From assembly GCA_937871635.1 (NCBI GenBank), contig CALMNS010000667.1:1-15362 (forward strand): 15,362 nucleotides of DNA. The letters run 5' to 3'. Positions 1 through 13,482 of this stretch are shown here, in pieces (position 1 is the first letter of the stretch; each line of letters starts with the position of its first letter). A program made the position numbers and the translations under genes. The notes beneath the pieces were generated by a model. The model was given only the letters and a program-made list of their open reading frames with translations. It was not told the origin of the DNA and made no database searches. Origin of the DNA: an uncultured Solirubrobacter sp. (GTDB taxonomy: Bacteria > Actinomycetota > Thermoleophilia > Solirubrobacterales > Solirubrobacteraceae).

Positions 1-151
1 CCTCGAGCGGGAAGCGCTCCCAGAGCTCACGGACGCCGGCGTCCGGCGAGGGTCCTGCCGCCGTCCCCTGGGCGCCGGCCGCTGGGGCCGCGGCGAGCAG
101 CAGCAGCAGCGCGAGCAGCGGACCGGCCGCGCGGCACGCGATCGGGCTCAC
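1..151 (-). CDS. Exported protein of unknown function, N-terminal part (runs off the left edge)
   Basis: A minus-strand reading frame opens with GTG at 151-149 and stays open to base 1, giving 50 codons. The start overlaps the stop codon of the upstream L,D-transpeptidase gene in a 4-bp GTGA, the same arrangement used by its operon neighbours, which supports a real translationally coupled start. The N-terminus MSPIACRAAG is followed by a leucine/alanine-rich hydrophobic core (LLALLLLLAAAPAAGA) and a likely signal-peptidase site around AGA-Q, so the product should be exported. The visible mature part is Pro/Gly/Ala-rich and then reads RELWERFPLE; no domain can be recognised from so little. Being co-transcribed with a peptidoglycan cross-linking enzyme hints at a cell-envelope role, which is inference only. 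I do not know what the protein is. Confidence 0.6.
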   Translation of the reverse strand, partial: MSPIACRAAGPLLALLLLLAAAPAAGAQGTAAGPSPDAGVRELWERFPLE

Positions 152-933
152 GTGACGGTCACCGGCGTGCCCACCGCCATGAGCTTGCCCAGCTCGAGGA
201 TGGCGCGGTTGGTCATCCGGATGCAGCCGTGCGACACGCGCCCGGGGAGGAGCTCGGGTCGATCGGTGCCGTGGATGCCGACGAAGCCGCCGGCCGGCCA
301 GTCCGTCAGCACCGCCGAGCGGGCGCTCAGGCCGAACGCCAGCGGCCCGTACATCGGGCTCGCGAAGCGCGTGAGCTTCACCCGCACGTAGAAGCGGCCC
401 GCCGGAGTCGGCCAGCGATCCTGCCCGATCCCGACGCGCGTGGTGAAGATCCGGCGCCGCCCCTTGAAGAGCTCGGCGGTCAGCCGGCGCCGATCGACTC
501 TCAGGCGCGTCTCGACCGTCCGGTACCCGCCCAGGGCGCCGCGCGGCACCCAGCCGGTCGAGCCATTGGGGAGCACGGGCAGCCTGACCTCGACCCAGGC
601 CTTCCCCTCCCCGCGGCGCAGTCGGCCGGTGATCGTGACCAGGTTGGTGGTCGCCTCGGGCGTCCGCGCCGAGAGGCGCGTGATCACGCGGCCGCCGGGC
701 GCCGCCCTGGCCTCCACCGAGCGCAGTACGGGTGCCCACCGCGTCTCGGAGGACGCCCCCAGCGGCTCAGGGGCGGGGATCCTGAAGGCGGGCTTGGGCC
801 CCGCCGGGAGCGGAGCGGACCCCGGGCGGGGCGCCGGCGAGGTCGAGCCGGAGGCGAACGCGGCGACGCTCGCGGCCACGAGCACCGGGGCCGCGGCGAG
901 GGCGACGCGACGACGTGATCGCCCCCGTGTCAC
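148..933 (-). CDS. Exported L,D-transpeptidase (YkuD/ErfK family)
   Basis: 261 aa, GTG start. L,D-transpeptidases make 3-3 cross-links in peptidoglycan or attach proteins to it, outside the membrane. Residues 1-28 are an Arg-rich N-terminus (RGRSRRR) and a hydrophobic stretch, a signal peptide or membrane anchor. Residues 31-60 form a Pro-rich linker. Residues about 65-135 resemble an SH3-like wall-binding module, ending in GWVPRGAL. The YkuD catalytic domain occupies about 138-261. It carries His221 (GIHGTD) and the signature SHGCIRMTN with catalytic Cys237 and conserved Arg239, so it looks active. The start overlaps the stop of the ferritin-like gene by 4 bp (GTGA), and its own stop overlaps the next gene in the same way, so it is an internal operon gene and probably translationally coupled. 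Family assignment is secure; the precise substrate (cross-linking or protein anchoring) cannot be told. Confidence 0.92.
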   Translation of the reverse strand: MTRGRSRRRVALAAAPVLVAASVAAFASGSTSPAPRPGSAPLPAGPKPAFRIPAPEPLGASSETRWAPVLRSVEARAAPGGRVITRLSARTPEATTNLVTITGRLRRGEGKAWVEVRLPVLPNGSTGWVPRGALGGYRTVETRLRVDRRRLTAELFKGRRRIFTTRVGIGQDRWPTPAGRFYVRVKLTRFASPMYGPLAFGLSARSAVLTDWPAGGFVGIHGTDRPELLPGRVSHGCIRMTNRAILELGKLMAVGTPVTVT

Positions 934-1634
934 CCGGTGAAGCGTGGGCTTCGCCTGCCCGTCGTCCGCGGGCCGGCACCCGACTCGATGAAGCGGGTCT
1001 GCTCGACCAGGTCGAGGACCTCATCCCGTGGGCGCGGCGCGTCGAAGGCGTCTGCCGCGGGGCGGCGGCCGGCGAGGCCGCGGATCCAGCTCGCGTGGCG
1101 CGCCTCGACGGAGAGGATGCCGAGCGCGGCGACGAGGTACTCCTTGGCCTCGATCCGCGGCGCCTGTCCCGCGTAGGCGGCCACGCTGAGATCCTCGAAG
1201 GCCACCGCGGTGCGTCGGAACGCGCCCGGGCTCTCGGTCGTCCCGCGGAAGTTGAACGACGGGCGCTTGACCGCGCTGCGGCCGAGGACGTCGCGCAGGG
1301 CCTTGACGTGGGAGCGCTCGTGCGCGCCGACGACGCGGGCCTGGCGAGCCGTCGGCCCCTTGAGCGTCTTGAGCCGCTCGGCCTCCGTGTAGAAGTCGGC
1401 CTGCAGGTACTCGAGGGTCAGCGCGTAGTTGAGGATCGACTTGTCGGTCTTGGAGGCGCCGAGCGCCGGAGCGGGGAGGGACAGCGCCCCGAGCAGCGCG
1501 CCTCCGCCCAGCGCCGCGGTGCGCAGGAAGCCGGCGCGCGTCTCACCCCAGACCGCACCGACGGCGTCGGCGATCGCCCCGTCGCGGTCGAGGTCGGCCA
1601 GGGTGACGTCGGGCAGCGCAGGATCGTCGGTCAC
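930..1634 (-). CDS. Exported ferritin-like domain protein (paralogue 1)
   Basis: 234 aa, GTG start 3 nt after the stop of the preceding ferritin-like gene. A hydrophobic segment at about 39-60 follows TRAGFLR, which resembles a Tat export motif but has Ala where the second Arg belongs. The mature part is a four-helix ferritin-like domain (Ferritin_2 type). Candidate metal ligands, one per helix, are Glu75 (LEYLQADFY), Glu106/His109 (HERSH), Glu147 (FEDLSVAAY) and Glu177/His180 (VEARH). This is the E, ExxH, E, ExxH pattern of di-iron proteins. An Arg/Pro-rich C-terminal tail of about 35 residues is not shared with the paralogue. Possible roles are iron binding or oxidation, or peroxide defence outside the membrane, but enzymatic function is not established for this family. 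The two tandem genes look like an old duplication: HER.H and SVEARH are kept while the rest has diverged. Confidence 0.85.
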   Translation of the reverse strand: MTDDPALPDVTLADLDRDGAIADAVGAVWGETRAGFLRTAALGGGALLGALSLPAPALGASKTDKSILNYALTLEYLQADFYTEAERLKTLKGPTARQARVVGAHERSHVKALRDVLGRSAVKRPSFNFRGTTESPGAFRRTAVAFEDLSVAAYAGQAPRIEAKEYLVAALGILSVEARHASWIRGLAGRRPAADAFDAPRPRDEVLDLVEQTRFIESGAGPRTTGRRSPRFTG

Positions 1635-1637
1635 GGT

Positions 1638-2273
1638 CTAGCCCCGCTTCACGAACGCGGTGCGGGCGATCGCCGCCCGGCTCTCGCCCTCGGAGGCCGG
1701 GTCGTCGGAGGCCTTGGGAGCGGGGTTGCGCCCGGCGAGGTCGCGCGCCCAGGCCGTGTGGCGGGCCTCGACGGAGAGGATCTTCGCGGCGTCGCGCAGG
1801 GCCGAGGGCGTCAGGTTGACCGCCGCGCCGGTGTAGGCGCCCAGCCCGGTCTCCTCGAGGTCGACCGCGGTGGCCACGAACCGCTCCTGCGCGGCGGTGG
1901 CCTCGCCGAAGTCGAACGTCGCCGGCTTGCGGGCCTTCGCGCCGAGCGCCTTGCGCAGGTAGTCGACGTGGTCGCGCTCGTGTTCGCTCAGGACCCGAGC
2001 GAACTCGAGAACGTCGCCCTTGAGGGCGCCGCGCTTGACGGCGTCCGCGTAGAAGGCGGCCTGCAGGTCCTCGAGCTCGAGGAGGAAGCCCAACGTCCGG
2101 GCGTCCTGCTCGGCGGACGGGGCCGAGGCCGCCGGAGCGGCCAGGCCACCGACGACGACGCCGCCCGCGGCTAGCGAGGCGCCGGCGGTCGCGGCGCGAC
2201 GGAAGAAGCGGCCACGAGTGGTGATCTCCGGAGAGGGCGTGCGGTCAGGCGCCGACGGCGCTGGCAGCGTCAT
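1638..2273 (-). CDS. Exported ferritin-like domain protein (paralogue 2, first gene of operon)
   Basis: 211 aa from the ATG at 2273. The frame is open further upstream, to an ATG at 2375, but the extra 34 residues are Arg/Ser-rich, lie ahead of the export signal and look like leader DNA, so I chose the internal ATG. The N-terminus has TRGRFFRR followed by an Ala/Gly-rich hydrophobic stretch ending APAASA, a Tat-like signal with Gly in place of the second Arg. The ferritin-like domain follows, with candidate di-iron ligands Glu68 (LEDLQAAFY), Glu99/His102 (HERDH), Glu140 (LEETGLGAY) and Glu169/His172 (VEARH). No convincing Shine-Dalgarno precedes the ATG. The gene leads an operon of two ferritin-like proteins, an L,D-transpeptidase and an unidentified exported protein, and is transcribed away from rpoB. 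Family is confident; start site and function less so. Confidence 0.82.
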   Translation of the reverse strand: MTLPAPSAPDRTPSPEITTRGRFFRRAATAGASLAAGGVVVGGLAAPAASAPSAEQDARTLGFLLELEDLQAAFYADAVKRGALKGDVLEFARVLSEHERDHVDYLRKALGAKARKPATFDFGEATAAQERFVATAVDLEETGLGAYTGAAVNLTPSALRDAAKILSVEARHTAWARDLAGRNPAPKASDDPASEGESRAAIARTAFVKRG

Positions 2274-2508
2274 AGAGCGGGAGACCGTAGAGGCCGGCAC
2301 GAAGTTACGACTCCGGCTGTTGGCAGCCTGACCTCGTGACCGGGCGATCCGGTGAGTCGGCCGGAGGTGACCCATCGTCCTCTACACTGCACCCCTCGGC
2401 CAATACCGCAGCCGCCCCCTTAGCGCCCCGCTCGCCACATACGAGCATCGGGTCCGGGCGGGGTCCGTGAGCGCCGAACGCCCCCACCCGGGGGTCCGGC
2501 TTGACACG

Positions 2509-2517
2509 TGCTATAAC
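2509..2517 (+). promoter_or_regulatory. Probable rpoB promoter (extended -10, TGCTATAAC)
   Basis: TGCTATAAC matches an extended -10 (TGn followed by TATAAC), the best -10 match in this AT-poor region. It predicts a start near 2524 and a leader of about 110 nt. A perfect TTGACA sits at 2501-2506, but only 5 nt separate it from the TATAAC hexamer, so it cannot act as the -35 partner; no -35-like hexamer lies at the expected 17-bp distance. The call rests on sequence resemblance alone. Confidence 0.5.
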
Positions 2518-2623
2518 CCTAGGCCGCGTTTCTCGCCCCTGAGGAGCCGGGGCCCCCGAGAGGGAGCACCAGGCCGAGGGCAGAACACGTGCGCCTCCCC
2601 GTCCGCATCCGCCCCGCCCTAGT

Positions 2624-2629
2624 GAGGAG
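2624..2629 (+). promoter_or_regulatory. rpoB ribosome binding site (GAGGAG)
   Basis: GAGGAG lies 5 nt before a TTG codon at 2635. It fixes the rpoB start on TTG, because no ATG or GTG nearby gives a conserved RpoB N-terminus. A strong Shine-Dalgarno may offset the weaker start codon. Confidence 0.8.
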
Positions 2630-2634
2630 CCGTC

Positions 2635-6258
<3,624 letters not shown>

Positions 6259-6275
6259 GAACCGGGGCCCCACAC

Positions 6276-10376
<4,101 letters not shown>

Positions 10377-10388
10377 TGCTCGGCGCGG

Positions 10389-10415
10389 GCGGCCGGCCTC
10401 CGGGCCGGCCGCTTT
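10389..10415 (+). terminator. Rho-independent-type terminator after rpoC
   Basis: A perfect 10-bp GC stem (GCGGCCGGCC at 10389-10398 with GGCCGGCCGC at 10403-10412) with a TCCG loop lies 12 nt after the rpoC stop and is followed by TTT. The T-run is short, as is common in high-GC bacteria. It should end rpoBC transcription before the convergent toxin gene. The minus strand has no T-run after the stem, so it looks one-directional. Confidence 0.75.
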
Positions 10416-10486
10416 CGTCGACGCGCGATCCGCTTGAGCCGTCCTGACCGGGGCTGTGCCGTTTCGGGTCCGCGACCACGCGTGCT

Positions 10487-10906
10487 TCAGGGGACGAGCT
10501 CGAAACCCTCGGCGGCAGCCGCCACGCGCAGGTCGGAGTCGAAGCAGGCGAAGTGCGAGTCCTCGGCGGCCAGCGCACTGGCGAGTTGGACTCCGTCGTA
10601 GGCGCGGAGACCGTGCGCCGCCACGAGCTGCGCCGCGGCGTCCAGGACGGCGGACGTCGGGCGGACCACCGCAAAGCGCGGCGGCTCGCTCGGCGTCCCG
10701 AGCAGATCGGCTTCGAACTCCCGCACGAGGTGACCGGCCTGTTGTGCCGAGAGCTCGCGGACTCGACGCTTGCGCCACAGCGCCGCGGGCACTTCGACGC
10801 GCGCCAGCGCGCTCACCGTCGTCTCCTTCAGCGCTCGGATCGCTTCGTTGCCGGGTTCGTCGACGTAGAGCTTGACCAGTGCCGAGGAGTCTGCGAACGG
10901 GCTCAG
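10487..10906 (-). CDS. vapC: PIN-domain toxin (VapC family), probable CTG start
   Basis: 139 aa if begun at the CTG at 10906-10904. VapC toxins are Mg-dependent ribonucleases that cut tRNA or rRNA when freed from their antitoxin. The full frame reads SPFADSSALVKLYVDEPGNE at the start, the classic PIN opening. Acidic active-site residues are Asp6, Glu38 (ALARVEV), Asp104 (YDGVQLASAL) and Asp123 with Asp125 (FDSDL). In this frame there is no ATG, GTG or TTG between well upstream and residue 31. The first conventional start, GTG at 10816, would remove Asp6 and the first strand and helix, leaving 109 aa that should be inactive. The CTG overlaps the antitoxin stop in a CTGA tetranucleotide, the same coupling geometry as ATGA or GTGA. 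Either CTG is used or the start has been lost by mutation. It is convergent with rpoC. Confidence 0.75.
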   Translation of the reverse strand: MSPFADSSALVKLYVDEPGNEAIRALKETTVSALARVEVPAALWRKRRVRELSAQQAGHLVREFEADLLGTPSEPPRFAVVRPTSAVLDAAAQLVAAHGLRAYDGVQLASALAAEDSHFACFDSDLRVAAAAEGFELVP

Positions 10907-11208
10907 CGCGGTCCGCGTTCGTCGCTCACGATGTCCGAGAGCATGGTCCCGGTGGCGCCGGCGGCCCGTGCTGCGGCGACGTCCTCGGGATCCGGTCGCT
11001 CACGCTCGCCTCGGGGCCACTCCTCAAGCAGCCCCGCGCGACGCAGCCGGGCACGGATTCGATCGAGCTCTTCACCCTCGGCGGTCGGATCGACGAGGGC
11101 GCGCAGGCCGACTGCGGCGTGTGCGTTGACGCTGCGGCCTAGACGGGCCGCGTCGGCGGCGAGGTCGGCCGCGAGATCGTCGTCGAGCCGAAGCGTGACC
11201 TGCTTCAT
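10903..11208 (-). CDS. vapB: Ribbon-helix-helix antitoxin (VapB/FitA type)
   Basis: 101 aa, ATG start. The N-terminus KQVTLRLDDDLAADLAADAA, then RLGRSVNAHAAVGLRALV, fits a ribbon-helix-helix DNA-binding fold: one beta strand that pairs in a dimer, then two helices. The charged C-terminal half, about 45-101 (Arg/Glu-rich, ending SDIVSDERGPR), is the usual place for toxin-binding residues. The antitoxin should neutralise the adjacent PIN toxin, whose start overlaps its stop by 4 bp, and repress its own promoter. It begins 22 nt after the glpK stop on the same strand with no Shine-Dalgarno, so it may be read through from glpFK or be nearly leaderless; TACCGT (complement of 11219-11224) is a weak -10 candidate. 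A short inverted repeat GTGATGTCAC at 11210-11219 might be an operator but is too short to call. Pairing with a PIN toxin makes the assignment fairly safe; the exact subfamily is open. Confidence 0.8.
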   Translation of the reverse strand: MKQVTLRLDDDLAADLAADAARLGRSVNAHAAVGLRALVDPTAEGEELDRIRARLRRAGLLEEWPRGERERPDPEDVAAARAAGATGTMLSDIVSDERGPR

Positions 11209-11230
11209 GGTGATGTCACGGTAGCAGCCG

Positions 11231-12694
11231 TCATTCCTCCTCCACCCAGTCGAGCGTCCGCTGAACGGCCTTCTTCCAGCGCGCGTACTGCCGCTCGCGC
11301 TCGTCCTCGTCCATCTGGGGCTCCCAGCGCTTGTCCTCCGCCCAGTTCTCGCGCAGCTCGTCGGTCGAGGACCAGAAGCCCGTGGCCAGGCCCGCCGCGT
11401 AGGCCGCGCCGAGGCAGGTCGTCTCGGTGACGACCGGCCGGATGACGGGGACGCCGAGGACGTCGGCCTGGAACTGCATGAGCGTCTCGTCGACGGTCAT
11501 GCCGCCGTCGGCCTTCAGGTCGGTGAACGGGACGTCGGCGGCCGCGTTGGCGGCGTCGACCACCTCGCGCGACTGCCAGGCGGTCGCCTCGAGGGTCGCC
11601 CGCGCGAGGTGGCCCTTGTTGGAGTGGGCGCTCAGGCCGACGATGACCCCGCGCGCGTCGGAGCGCCAGTAGGGCGCGAAGAGCCCCGAGAAGGCGGGGA
11701 CGAAGTAGACTCCGCCGTTGTCCTCGACCGTGCGCGCGAGCGCCTCGACCTCGGCGGAGTCCGAGATGATCCCCAGGCGGTCACGCAGCCACTGCACCGC
11801 CGCGCCGGTGACGGCGATCGAGCCCTCGAGGGCGTAGACCGGCTTCTCGTCGCCGAGCTGGTAGGCCACCGTGGTCAGGAGGTCCTGGGTGCGGACCGTC
11901 TCCTCGCCCGTGTTGACCAGGAGGAAGGAGCCCGTGCCGTAGGTGTTCTTCGCGTCGCCCGGGTCGAAGCAGGTCTGGCCGAAGAGCGCGGCCTGCTGGT
12001 CGCCGAGGACGCCGGCGACCGGGATGCCCTCCCACTCGCCGTAGACCTCCGACGAGGACCGGATCTCGGGGAGCGCCGCGCGAGGGATCTCCATGAGCTC
12101 GAGCGCCTCGTCGGACCACTGGAGCGTGTCGAGGTCCATCAGCATCGTGCGCGAGGCGTTGGTGACGTCGATGAGGTGCTCGCCGGTCAGGTTCCACATC
12201 AGGAAGGAGTCGACCGTCCCGAACAGGACCTCGCCCTGCTCGGCGCGCTCGCGCAGGCCGTCGGTCTCGCGCAGCATCCAGGTCCACTTGGGGCCGGAGA
12301 AGTAGGTCGAGAGCGGCAGGCCGCAGATGTCGCGGATCCGGTTGGGGCCCTCGTCCCCGCCGAGCTCGCGCGCGATCCGGTCCGTGCGGGTGTCCTGCCA
12401 GACGATGGCGTTGCCGATCGCCTTGCCCGTCTCGGCGTCCCAGGCCACCGCTGTCTCGCGCTGGTTCGTGATGCCGATCGCGACGAGCTCCCCGTCGAGG
12501 CTCCCCATCGCCTCGCGCAGCACCGCCTCGGTGTTCGCCCAGATCTCGCCCGGGTCGTGCTCGACCCACCCCGGCTTCGGGGTGATCTGCTCGTGCTCTG
12601 AGCGGGCGATCTCGACGATCGAGCCGGAGTGGTCGAAGACGATGCACCGGCTCGAGGTGGTCCCCGAGTCGATCGCCGCGACGTGGTCAGCCAT
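11231..12694 (-). CDS. glpK: Glycerol kinase
   Basis: 487 aa, ATG start with an AAGGAG Shine-Dalgarno 7 nt upstream. It phosphorylates glycerol with ATP to sn-glycerol 3-phosphate in the cytoplasm. FGGY-family features are DSGTTS (9-14, phosphate-binding), VWQDTRTD, the YFSGPKW signature, GTVDSFLMW, TNASRTML, the catalytic aspartate Asp232 in GDQQAALFG, KNTYGTGSF for ATP, and a C-terminal ARWKKAVQR. Two regulatory elements known elsewhere appear to be missing. Between SSEVYG and GDQQAA the sequence is about 7 residues shorter than in E. coli, removing the GGKGGTR fructose-1,6-bisphosphate loop. It also has no histidine there, unlike the HPr-phosphorylated enzymes of low-GC Gram-positives. The gene follows glpF with a 15-nt gap, so the two form one operon, possibly continuing into vapBC 22 nt downstream. 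Assignment is secure; lack of allosteric control is inference. Confidence 0.97.
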   Translation of the reverse strand: MADHVAAIDSGTTSSRCIVFDHSGSIVEIARSEHEQITPKPGWVEHDPGEIWANTEAVLREAMGSLDGELVAIGITNQRETAVAWDAETGKAIGNAIVWQDTRTDRIARELGGDEGPNRIRDICGLPLSTYFSGPKWTWMLRETDGLRERAEQGEVLFGTVDSFLMWNLTGEHLIDVTNASRTMLMDLDTLQWSDEALELMEIPRAALPEIRSSSEVYGEWEGIPVAGVLGDQQAALFGQTCFDPGDAKNTYGTGSFLLVNTGEETVRTQDLLTTVAYQLGDEKPVYALEGSIAVTGAAVQWLRDRLGIISDSAEVEALARTVEDNGGVYFVPAFSGLFAPYWRSDARGVIVGLSAHSNKGHLARATLEATAWQSREVVDAANAAADVPFTDLKADGGMTVDETLMQFQADVLGVPVIRPVVTETTCLGAAYAAGLATGFWSSTDELRENWAEDKRWEPQMDEDERERQYARWKKAVQRTLDWVEEE

Positions 12695-12701
12695 GCGGGT
12701 G

Positions 12702-12707
12702 CTCCTT
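12702..12707 (-). promoter_or_regulatory. glpK ribosome binding site (AAGGAG)
   Basis: AAGGAG on the minus strand lies 7 nt before the glpK ATG, inside the 15-nt gap after glpF. It settles the glpK start and is the strongest Shine-Dalgarno of the minus-strand genes here. Confidence 0.85.
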
Positions 12708-12709
12708 CC

Positions 12710-13462
12710 TCACCCGAGGGTGATCTTGTAGAGGCCGGCGGCCAGGAGGCCGCCCACGATCGGGCCGACGACCGGGATCCAGGCGTAGCCCCAGTCCGAG
12801 CCGCCCTTGCCGGGGATGGGCAGGATGGCGTGGGCGATGCGCGGGCCGAGGTCGCGCGCCGGGTTGATCGCGTACCCGGTCGGGCCGCCGAGGGAGACCG
12901 CGATGGCGAGCACGAGGAGCCCGACCACGAGCGGGACGAAGGACACCGCGAAGGCATCCTGGAGGGCGGTCGAGCCGACGGGATCGCCGAAGTTCGTGGC
13001 GATGGCCATGACGCCGTAGACGAGGACGAGCGTGGCGACGATCTCGGTGACGAGGTTCGCGCCCGGGTTGCGGATGGCCGGCGCGGTGGAGAAGACCCCG
13101 AGCTTCGTCTTGGCAGAGCCCTCGCCCGTGGTCGCACCCCAGTGCGCGTAGTAGGCGACGAAGACGATCACGGCGCCGAGGAAGGCGCCGATGAACTGGC
13201 CGGCGACGTACCTGGGCACCTCCTTCCATTCGAAGAGGCCGGCGGTGGCCAGGCCGATGCTGACCGCCGGGTTGATGTGGGCGCCCGAGATGGCGCCGAC
13301 CGTGTAGACGGCGACGGTGACGGCGAGGCCCCAGCCGATGGACATCATCAGCCAGCCCCCCTCGTAGGAGTTCGAGAAGGCCAGGGTGGCGCTCGCGACC
13401 ACCCCGCAGCCGAACACGATGAGCAGTGCCGTGCCGACGATCTCGGCCGCGAAGGGGCTCAT
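12710..13462 (-). CDS. glpF: Glycerol uptake facilitator (aquaglyceroporin, MIP family)
   Basis: 250 aa, ATG start. It is a six-helix membrane channel for glycerol and similar small polyols. The two half-helix motifs are present as NPA at 64-66 (GAHINPAVSIG) and NPAR at 200-203 (GYAINPARDLGPR). The Asp after the second motif, Trp44 in IGWGL and Arg203 fit a glycerol-conducting filter rather than a strict water channel. Tyr197 stands where E. coli GlpF has Phe200, as in Gram-positive facilitators. Hydrophobic segments lie near 5-27, 36-56, 85-105, 137-157, 173-191 and 227-247. No Shine-Dalgarno is visible. A GATAGT hexamer ends 6 nt before the ATG, so the message may be leaderless. It is the first gene of glpFK and starts 20 bp from the divergent glpD. 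An alternative is a general aquaporin, but linkage to glpK and glpD argues for glycerol. Confidence 0.95.
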   Translation of the reverse strand: MSPFAAEIVGTALLIVFGCGVVASATLAFSNSYEGGWLMMSIGWGLAVTVAVYTVGAISGAHINPAVSIGLATAGLFEWKEVPRYVAGQFIGAFLGAVIVFVAYYAHWGATTGEGSAKTKLGVFSTAPAIRNPGANLVTEIVATLVLVYGVMAIATNFGDPVGSTALQDAFAVSFVPLVVGLLVLAIAVSLGGPTGYAINPARDLGPRIAHAILPIPGKGGSDWGYAWIPVVGPIVGGLLAAGLYKITLG

Positions 13463-13482
13463 CGCCGTACTATCTCAAGGAC
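13463..13482. promoter_or_regulatory. Compact divergent glpF/glpD promoter region
   Basis: Only 20 bp separate the glpF ATG from the first plausible glpD GTG. The core GTACTATC offers a -10-like hexamer on each strand: TACTAT at 13468-13473 for glpD, and GATAGT (complement of 13469-13474) for glpF. They overlap almost completely, so the two promoters would compete for polymerase. Predicted starts fall at or within a few nt of each start codon. No good -35 is seen; any would lie inside the opposite gene. Confidence 0.45.

Larger units (their letters stand above)
2274..2634. other. Divergent intergenic region between the ferritin-like operon and rpoB
   Basis: 361 bp with no convincing gene. 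On the plus strand it contains an extended -10 element at 2509-2517 and a roughly 110-nt rpoB leader. The leader is GC-rich, and CTCGCCCC (from about 2532) can pair imperfectly with GGGGCCCCCGAG just downstream, a possible hairpin of unknown role. Another short inverted repeat, CCCCCACCCGGGGG, lies at 2481-2494 just before the promoter. On the minus strand, TAACTT (complement of 2302-2307) is the only passable -10 candidate for the ferritin-like operon and has no clear -35. I see no tRNA, no recognisable riboswitch, and no L10-type ribosomal-protein leader. Confidence 0.6.

Noticed and set aside
61..125. GCAGCAGCAGCAGC-type repeat near 97-110
   Set aside because: It encodes the leucine/alanine core of a signal peptide on the minus strand, which explains the repetition.
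915..2174. A 419-codon plus-strand frame across the ferritin-like genes
   Set aside because: It is the mirror of two minus-strand genes with clear conserved metal-ligand motifs; its own translation is Arg/Gly/Ala-rich and unstructured.
2274..2375. A 34-residue N-terminal extension of the first ferritin-like gene (ATG at 2375)
   Set aside because: It would place Arg/Ser-rich sequence ahead of the export signal and take up much of the divergent promoter region; the ATG at 2273 puts the signal at the N-terminus.
11210..11219. GTGATGTCAC inverted repeat before the antitoxin gene as an operator
   Set aside because: Four-base arms are expected often by chance; there is no second copy nearby and no evidence of binding.
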